Source: Nectonema munidae
Taxonomy: Eukaryota > Nematomorpha > Nectonematoida > Nectonematidae
Direction: 5' to 3'
Length of the DNA stretch: 64,000 nt
Assembly (NCBI GenBank): GCA_030549495.1
Contig: JAUIRK010000889.1
Location: 312,501 to 376,500, forward strand
Positions 57,201-64,000 of this stretch are shown in pieces (positions within the stretch are counted from its first letter, which is position 1; every line of letters starts with the position of its first letter). Position numbers and translations under genes: made by a program. The notes below the pieces were generated by a model that did no database searches, was not told the origin of the DNA, and saw only the letters and a program-made list of their open reading frames with translations.

Positions 57201-60200
57201 AAAACAACAGTCTGTGGCAAACAGTTATTGCAGTGCAAGTTTAAAAGGCGTTGTGACAGTTGACGTCTCTAATGATGAATAAAGTTTTAGGGTATCGCCT
57301 CACCTTTATCTAAATATTAGAATTATTCTTTGATATCGGCACATTTATTATCAAATAAAAAATATAGTTTTATTTTTATGTTAATTGCATTTTATTTTCT
57401 AATTTTATATTCTAGGCAAAATTATTGAAAGAAGAAAGGAAGAAAAAATTGAAGAATGGTGAAATCGAGAAAAATACTATTAACGAGCGGCAATTGAAAT
57501 CCCTAGATCTTGTTCAAAAAAATTTTGAAATGAAGCGCGAAGAAATCTTGAAAATGGCAGACTCTTCAAATGAGATGATTTGCGGGCGCGCTGACCAATC
57601 AACGGTCAAAGCGTATGCTAGAAAAATATACGATGTAAGTTACATGTTTATTTGTTTACTTAAGAACAGATTTATTTTCGAGAAGGATTGATTATTGCGA
57701 GCAGAGAAATTGAAAGTCCATAAAGTCCACTTTTGTTTTCTGATAACAATTCTTCTAGAACACAATAGTTTCATTTTATAAAGTTTGTGTAAAAGAAGTT
57801 CGAGTTATTTGTTAAACCAAAGCCAACTTTTAATAGATTCAGTCAAATTTTTAATATTAAATTTTTTTGTTATCTAGATTTTGTAAAAATTTTTGAAGAT
57901 AACAAATAAAGTCCACGATTTTAACAGTTTACAAATAGCTCTTAAACATTGTAGAGCTCACAAACAAACTAAAAATAGATCATTTGAATGGAACATTTAT
58001 AGCATAAAAATTTTGTCTTGTCCATTGCATAACATAAATTGATTCATTTAATTGATGAGTATCTGCAAAAATAATAAAATATGGAATTTTAAAGTTTTAC
58101 TATGTTACAATTTGATTTCATATAATAAGAATAGGGAGATAGCTGGGTAGAATCCTTGTGTTGTTCAAAAGGGAAGAAAAATCAATGTCCAATGATCTAT
58201 GTTTATATTGGATTAAAACGAAGTACAGTAATCCCTCGGTACTTCGCGATCGAAGTTTCGCGGGTTCATTGCATCCCGGATTTTTCATAAATATTCATTG
58301 AAAAATAAAAATTCAAAAATTTTCCAATCTTCATTTTTTCAGAATTTTCATTCCTCTTTTAACTTCTTCCTTTGTTGCATCTCGTTTTCGCTGCTAACGA
58401 TGACTCGCGTATCTTTGTGTGTGCTCAAAATTAACCTTTTGTTAAGCCTTTACAACCCCTCCCCCCTAAGCGCCATGCCCCTGCAAAAGATTCCTATAGC
58501 GAGCCCAAGAAGAAGATGAAGATGATAACCATCAATGGAAAGGTCAAACTTTTAGATATGTTAAAACAGAGCAGAAGTTATGTCGCAGTGGCATGCCATT
58601 ATAGAGTGAATGAATCGACTGTTCGCTACATCAAAAAAGACGAAGCTAACATCCGCAAAACTGCTATGATAAGCTTCAATAAAGAAGCAAAACGTGTGCA
58701 ACTCCGCGTGATAAGATAATTGCGAAAATGGAAGCAGCATTAGCCTTGTGTGGGTTGCTGATTACACGGAAAAACGTGAGTTTAGATACTAATATGTTCA
58801 AGACAAAGGCCAAATCTCTCTATGATCAACTTTTGCCCTATAACGACGACGAAGGAAATGCTGAAGAAGCCGTTGAAGATGACCCTAACAAACCTCAAGG
58901 CAGTAATCGCTCTGCCACAAGTGATTTGCCTCCTCCAGGACGAGGCTTTACAGTCAGCAAAAGCTTATTCGATAAATTTCAAAAGAGTTATGGCCTCAAA
59001 AGTGTGCCGTTGTATGGTGAGGCTGCCTCTGCTGAAACCGATGCTGCTCGTTGTTAAGTGGAAGATGAGTTTCCTAATCTCATCAGTGATGGCGGCTACC
59101 TCTCTGAACAAGTTTTTAACATGGATGAGACAGGCCTCTTTTGGAAGAGGAAGCCTACCCGTACATTTCTCTTCAAGTATGGAGTGAAGAGGCCAGGCTT
59201 CAAGCCTCATAAAGACCGTGTCACTCTCATCATGTGTGGAAATGCTGCAGGTTTTATAACCAGGCCTTATTTATAAGGCCAAAAGTCCTTGGGCCTTAAA
59301 AATCAAAAATATTGCTCTGCTACCTGTGTATTGGATGCATAACTCGAAGGCCTGGATAACGAAAACCACACCTCACTCATCAATGCTTGTTAGAAAATAC
59401 GTGCTGCCAGTAGAGCTAAGAAGACCACATTTTAAATCCATATTTATTCTTTCCCATGATCTGGTAGTAGGACTATAACTTTTTTTGCAATTACATAGTC
59501 CTGTATTATTTTTAAATTAGCTTTTTATAGAAAACAATGAAAATCAATGTTTTTATATATGATAAAAAAAAGGTCGCCCATAAGAAACTTCACATCATTG
59601 ATTGTTTCTACATTTGGTCACCAAACCAGTGGTCAGCCCAGTCATATGAGATGAACCCAGCGATCATCTATAATCTATTTCTCTTATCTCTTCAGCCATC
59701 TTGATATTCATTAACACGAGTCCATTCTTGAATAACTTTTGGAGTTCTTCATAACTTGTCATGAATTCTTTGACAAAAATTATTGATTTTCGATAACTAG
59801 CTTAGGTCCTTTGTTCAATAACATTCTCTCAAGTCTAACGACAACCCAATTCTTTTGTCCTGTACTCATGCTTGTCGTATCTGAAATAATCATTGAAATT
59901 GCGCTCTTTATGTGAAATTCCTCCAAGAGGCTTTTAAATCCTTCTGAAATGGTCTCAACCTTGCCACCACACAATTCAGAAATAAAATTATATTTATTTT
60001 ATGAATATAATTTCAACTATAAAAATTTTTTACTTAATCTTCAAGGCATACGGTTTCGACCGTAGATTGTCTTCTTCACAGAATAAAACCTTTTTTCAAA
60101 TGTTCTTAGGATCTGTAGTTCGTAAATTAGAACCGTTTTTTACAACTTTTTTATACTTGGGCCGAAAATATGAAATGATGAGATTGTCATGTCAAATTAA

Positions 60201-63200
60201 AAGTGCCACATATCCAGATATTTGAAATCAGCCTCATAATAAAATATATGTTTAAGTTTAAAAATTTTAACTTTTTACGCTTTTCAGCCATCACATTCAA
60301 ACGTTCACATATACTCAATTAATTTTGAAATACTATTAAACATATTCACAATCCTTTTATTATATTTTTGAAATTTTTGTTTTAGTTATATTTTTTGGTT
60401 CTTTTTGGAAAAAATTATGGTTTTTCATTAATTTCATGAGAACAGAAGTCTAATTTTCTAACTAAATTGAATAAAGGAGTTTCACTCGAATAATAATAAT
60501 AATAATAATAATAATCTCTCGAATAATAGAATAATTGATTGATAAAACCACATTCTCTCAATTTATTGATATGATGAGATTCTGTTAATGCATTTTTTAG
60601 GTTATCAGAGGAGCAGATGTTCTGATAGAAGTTCTTGATGCTCGGGATCCCATTGGAAGTCGCTGTAAAGAACTTGAAAAAAGTATCACTGAGACGTATG
60701 GAAAACGTCTTATTCTTTTACTCAACAAAATAGGTAATCGTTGAAAAAAGTTTTATGTAGAAATATTGATGCACATATAATATATCAAAAAGTCATCGGA
60801 AAAAAACAGAAACGATATCATTTTATAAGACAATTTTAACACAAGTGAACGAGACAAGTATAGATATTTCAGTCATATCACTGAAAAATGGGATGATATG
60901 AGAAACGATTGATTTGAAAAATATAAAAAATATTTCTCTCTGTATTTAATAAAATTGAGCGAGATTAATGCTGGCTAGATTATTGCTTTCATTTCTAAAG
61001 ATTCTTATTTTTAACGATTCTGGACCCACTCTAATGCTTTTTTCCTAATTGGTTGCTTGAAAATTAGAAAAATGTAAACCTGGATTATTCTAAAAGGAAA
61101 TATCACAATTGTAAAAAAGTTGTCTTCTTTTAACCATATATATACTTCTTACAATTATTCTTCATTGTTGATAAATCTTAATCGAGTATTAGTTATATTC
61201 GAGTTTTATTGCTTGTCAATTCTCGTTAATCAGAACAGAATATTTAAAAATTATACAGATTGTCAAAAGAACAATGATTTTGTTCTGCATTCAAAGTTGC
61301 GAAATAGAAGGAAAACTTTAAGAAACTTTCTTTTTTTGGATAATGAACGATTCGGATAAATGAAGTTGGGACTAATGAGTGTTGACTGTATGTGATGTAA
61401 TAAATATATCTATTATTTTTGTATTTTATTGATACGTGCAATTATGGAGTATTGGTATTAGAGCACTGCACAAGTACATTTAAGGGTCGGCCCATAGCCG
61501 GGTATACATTTAAAAATAGCACAAGAGATTGGAACGGCCTGGTATAGCTTGAGAAATGAAAGGATATGGTCGATTTATAAAATTCCATTTACATGCATCA
61601 TATCGTTCTACCGGGCACATTTTTGACCCTATGTGCTGCTCACTAGTTATTTCCTCCAATTAGCTATCGCCAATTCAATTACGCTGTGAGTGAATTGATG
61701 AGGAAGAGATTCTGTGATGTGTTGTATTTTGAAGAACATAACATATGGCAGATGTACAATTGATGTTTATATAGCAATAAAAATTACAACATAGTTTTCA
61801 ACATATATAGCGCTCTTTTTAATAAATAAAAGATGAATTTTCGTTCTCTTTTTTAAAGAATAAAATTGTTTAATTTAATTTTAGTGAACGAGCTTAATGA
61901 GTCAAAATAATTGAATTAGACGTTTTTCATATTTTGTTCATATATTGGGAATAGAATTGAGGATTAAGGAAAAAAGGTTTGAAAAGGATATTTCGTGATG
62001 ATTAAGCTCAAAAACACTATAAAAATGAGGAAATTTACTTTATCTTATTTAAAGAAAAGGGACTGCAGTTATAACGTTTTTTGACAGACATGGATTTTAT
62101 TAAATGTCCTTCCAATTAGTATTTACTATTACATGTATATTATTTATTTAGTTATAAAAATTGAGATCTGTTTTAGATTTAGTTCCTGTGAATGTTACCG
62201 AATCTTGGCTATCTTACCTAAGAAAAGAATTTCCTACTCTCGCGTTCAAGGCATCTACTCAGCACCAAAATTCGCATCTGGTGAGCAATTTTTGGCATTC
62301 ATAAAATATCTTTCCTTCATTAACACTACCAGTATACTTGAATAAATTAGGAGTAATGGGAACGTGTAGTTTTGAACTGGCAGGCATAAATTGAAAAAAG
62401 CTAGTGAATTCTTGAGAAGAATGCAGTGTATGATAGTTTGAACTTGCGTATGTTCGTTTCCTGTTACATCTGAGTGAGGATAATGTATGACTTGTAGGCA
62501 TCTCTTTAACAAAGCTAGATAAAGAAGTATTGTAACAAAATTGAAATCATAGCGGATTCCAGTATTGATTATAGCTTCGTTTTTTTACGCAATTTTGAAA
62601 TGTAACGTATCGTATGCCCCCCCCCATTGAAGGCGACTTTTAGGAATACACTCGTGACTCTAATTCAATTAGGGTCGTGATCCTGGAGTTGAGAATCTAT
62701 ATATTAGACTAAGACACATTTGTGCAGTTTTTACAGCAAAAATGAAGCAAAGAATATGTTTTTCTTAAAGTAATACCTTATTTAAAACTTGGAGAAATAT
62801 ATAAAAGTGTACTTTTACTATTCCTTTTCGACTCAAGAAACTTGTGAATAATAAAAAAATTGCCGATGCTTTAATCGGTACGACACACTTATCTTGATTG
62901 GTGGAAATATCATAGACTTTTTTCATCTCTTTCAACGATTGTTCAAAACATATATCCTTTTCACTTTTAGTAAACAATGAATATGATTAAAATCTATTAA
63001 TCAAAATAATTGAATTGAAATTTTTTAATATTTTATATAAAAATTGACAATTGAAGTGAAGATCATTTGAACGATATGAAAATAGTTAAACAAAAATATA
63101 TTCTTGAATTCTAATGCAACTAAATTCTTTCGCGACCCCCTTTTATCCATCACTAATTGACATTACTCTTTTCTGAGTTGAGGGATTATTTTTTATTTAG

Positions 63201-63384
63201 TGTGAATCCAAGATAAAATTGAATAAAGCAAAAAACTCCCTAAATTCTTCTTCAAATGCTTTTGGCGTTTCACACATTTTCCAGCTTCTGGCAAATTATT
63301 CCAGAATAAATTCAACAACAGCCTCTGATTTATCTTCCTCTTCCAAATCTGATCTGAGAACTTCGATTACAGTTGGTGTTTTAG
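51151..63384 (+). CDS. GNL3: Nucleostemin-type GTPase gene (GNL3/GNL3L homologue), partial, seven exons
   Basis: This encodes a nucleolar, circularly permuted GTPase that works in pre-60S ribosome assembly and cell proliferation in the animals studied. The exons are 51151-51203, 52603-52663, 56125-56207, 57416-57634, 60601-60733, 62177-62280 and 63201-63384, together 837 nt (279 codons). All junctions keep frame, with GT-AG borders. Domain order: basic Grn1-type start ([31 protein letters not shown]), coiled-coil-rich linker, the DARDP motif (G5), the NKID motif (G4) formed across an exon junction, then VGVLG at the edge of the P-loop. G5-G4-G1 order is the hallmark of this permuted family. 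The first exon is not found, and G1-G3 lie right of the window. Invertebrates typically have one gene for the vertebrate pair, so GNL3 versus GNL3L cannot be settled. Confidence 0.88.
52603..52663 (+). CDS. GNL3: GNL3-like exon B (Grn1 basic domain)
   Basis: Acceptor TTTTCAG, donor GTAGTC. It encodes [20 protein letters not shown], equivalent to VREHHRKLRKEAKKRGHKK in human. This lysine-rich region serves nucleolar localisation in known homologues. Confidence 0.85.
54380..54790 (+). pseudogene. LINE ORF2 3' remnant within a GNL3-like intron
   Basis: A C-rich stretch unlike its AT-rich surroundings. In alternating frames it gives [16 protein letters not shown] then [17 protein letters not shown], the end of a non-LTR ORF2 with the CPLC...H...C pattern and DLW motif known from several LINE lineages. 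Frame changes separate the pieces. It is not related to the three LINEs at 12.8-27 kb. Confidence 0.6.
54878..55195. repeat. AT-rich element with C/G-run inverted ends
   Basis: The left end is CCCCCTCCCCCACTCTAAAA and the right end is TTTTTAGAGTGGGGGG plus more G. The 270 bp between is almost only A and T, with many TGTATAT-like units. The arrangement suggests a foldback or MITE-like unit, but no target duplication is seen. Confidence 0.5.
56125..56207 (+). CDS. GNL3: GNL3-like exon C
   Basis: Acceptor TTTTTTTAG, donor GTATTT. With the last base of exon B it encodes [20 protein letters not shown] and then EAEVKKAE, matching the VPNSAPFKEALLREAELRK region of human nucleostemin. Confidence 0.85.
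57416..57634 (+). CDS. GNL3: GNL3-like exon D (charged linker)
   Basis: Acceptor TATTCTAG, donor GTAAGT, exactly 73 codons. It begins [20 protein letters not shown] (coiled-coil) and ends [12 protein letters not shown], which corresponds to the SKKLYCQELKK region before the GTPase core. Confidence 0.88.
58226..59440 (+). pseudogene. Broken Tigger transposon inside a GNL3-like intron
   Basis: The left terminal repeat CAGTAATCCCTCGGTACTTC is preceded by TA, followed by subterminal GATCGAAGTTTCGCGGG. Coding pieces follow: [19 protein letters not shown] and [19 protein letters not shown] (N-terminal HTH), [51 protein letters not shown] (first catalytic D), then NAAG and [16 protein letters not shown]. 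They lie in several frames, and the 3' part with the second and third catalytic residues and the right end is missing. It is a different subfamily from the copy at 27.3-28.8 kb. Confidence 0.82.
59590..59980 (-). pseudogene. Transposase-like relic, DTxxxNxG family, copy 2
   Basis: Minus strand: [18 protein letters not shown], then [15 protein letters not shown] and [13 protein letters not shown]. In other frames [11 protein letters not shown] and [12 protein letters not shown]. This matches the middle of the 37515-38800 relic (MIICDTSAVNSG) and is truncated at both sides. Confidence 0.55.
60491..60515. repeat. (ATA)n microsatellite
   Basis: About eight AAT units between two CTCGAATAATA copies. 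Confidence 0.8.
60601..60733 (+). CDS. GNL3: GNL3-like exon E (G5 motif and start of G4)
   Basis: Acceptor ATTTTTTAG, donor GTAATC. It encodes [19 protein letters not shown], then [14 protein letters not shown] is the permuted G5 motif. The NKxD (G4) motif is completed by the next exon as NKID. Equivalent human segment: [13 protein letters not shown]. Confidence 0.92.
62177..62280 (+). CDS. GNL3: GNL3-like exon F
   Basis: Acceptor CTGTTTTAG, donor GTGAGC. With one base from exon E it reads [20 protein letters not shown], then TLAFKASTQ. Human has DLVPKENLESWLNYLKKELP. It is shadowed by a longer open frame in another phase. Confidence 0.9.
63201..63384 (+). CDS. GNL3: GNL3-like exon G (up to the P-loop)
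   Basis: Acceptor TTTTTATTTAG, phase 0 after exon F. It encodes [35 protein letters not shown] and [10 protein letters not shown], matching ACFG..LL..LGNYCR..IRVGVVG of the family. I end it at G/GTTTGA because the expected LPNVGKSS does not follow. The open frame runs on to 63482, but that part looks unlike the family. The donor is weak and the next exon lies outside. Confidence 0.78.
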
Positions 63385-63840
63385 GTTTGATCAATTTTTT
63401 GAAATATAAACTATTTTCTTACGTTGCTGAATTATTCCCTAATTTTATGTCTACCGATTGCTTTTCCAAAATTATATTTTAATAAGTGCCCTGTGCAAAG
63501 TGGACAACTTGGAGGTTGGTGTGTTGGACGCTGGTTTTTTTGTGGGCTGGTGTGGTTTTATTTTTATAGCGCGGACAAACTGTGGGGTTTTCCCATTGTC
63601 TTTTTTAGATTGAGTGCTTATTGGTTAATGGGTTATAGTGTTGTATGTATGTGTGGATAATTGAAAAGATGCTATGTGTTGATTGCAGAGCGGGCAAAGT
63701 CGATTTGTACGCGTTTTAAGATCGATTTTATGGAGATATTTGCGAAGTTTCTAAGACAATGTGTGTTCTTATGATTTGACTAAAATATTAAAAAAATTTA
63801 TCTCTATTTTTGAAAGTAGTAAATATCAGAAATAGGGATG
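63385..63840. other. Probable start of the next GNL3-like intron
   Basis: No match to the expected P-loop exon (NVGKSS) in any frame. Two open frames here are G/T-rich and unrecognised. Confidence 0.45.
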
Positions 63841-63915
63841 TCACGATCGTGAATCGAAACCAGGACCACTTGATCAGTGCAAAACACTTCTATCGCTTAC
63901 CATTTGCTTAAACAA
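63841..63915 (-). mobile_element. tRNA-like SINE head or tRNA pseudogene
   Basis: The minus strand has TGGTAAGCGATAGAAG (A-box-like) and, ~40 bases on, GGTTTCGATTC (B-box-like), then CACGATCGTG. No clean acceptor stem or cloverleaf can be drawn, so it is not called a tRNA gene. Its body differs from SINE copies 1 and 2. Confidence 0.4.
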
Positions 63916-64000
63916 AATTGTGATTTTACTTCTGTTCACAACAAAGAAAACAGCATTTTTACATTTTATATAATTTCATGTTTTGTTGTGGAGGCGTCTG

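Noticed and set aside
62765-62977. Minus-strand 70-codon frame inside the GNL3-like intron
   Set aside because: No recognisable domain, opposite strand to the gene, and no splice or promoter support.
63385-63482. Reading exon G onward as coding (LINFLKYKLF...), implying a GNL3-like protein without a P-loop
   Set aside because: Similarity to the family stops exactly at VGVLG and a GT lies there in the right phase. An intron is the simpler explanation, though the donor is weak.

Overview
The window is AT-rich, intron-containing invertebrate nuclear DNA, most likely from an arthropod; the exact group is a guess. The evidence is short exons separated by 0.9-3.5 kb introns, and a dense mix of CR1-group LINEs, Penelope-like, Tigger/pogo, piggyBac, hAT and Tc1-like elements, MITEs and tRNA-derived SINEs. 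Most of it is mobile DNA at different stages of decay. Only one ordinary host gene can be recognised.

Layout. 1-12.46 kb: no supported gene; a Tc1-like relic (637-1490), an old MITE copy and AT-rich sequence. 12.46-27.18 kb: the centrepiece, three intact, same-orientation non-LTR retrotransposons (4.4-4.5 kb each) separated and bounded by four arrays of the trinucleotide TCA. Each has ORF1 (PHD-like finger plus zinc knuckles) and ORF2 (apurinic-type endonuclease plus reverse transcriptase). In all three, ORF1 ends with the heptamer A AAA AAC directly before its stop, and ORF2 lies in the -1 frame with no nearby ATG. This strongly suggests -1 programmed frameshifting. Elements 2 and 3 are mosaic: their last ~2 kb are almost identical and their 5' ~2.5 kb clearly diverged. 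27.3-30.8 kb: a broken Tigger (minus), a piggyBac fragment, a long-TIR MITE and a SINE.

31.6-50 kb: a dispersed repeat, two decayed Penelope-like copies (minus), a transposase-like relic, three ~125 bp TTAA-flanked MITEs (two with empty or filled sites visible in a local duplication), a CACTG-ended element carrying what looks like a small spliced gene, a complete-ended but coding-broken hAT element with an exact 8-bp target duplication, a second SINE and a pogo-like MITE.

51.15 kb to the end: seven exons of a nucleostemin-type GTPase gene (GNL3/GNL3L homologue, plus strand). It reads from the basic N-terminal domain through the G5 and G4 motifs to the edge of the P-loop exon, and runs off the right side. 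Its first exon was not found. Its introns hold a LINE 3' remnant, an AT-rich inverted-repeat element, a broken Tigger and a second copy of the transposase-like relic.
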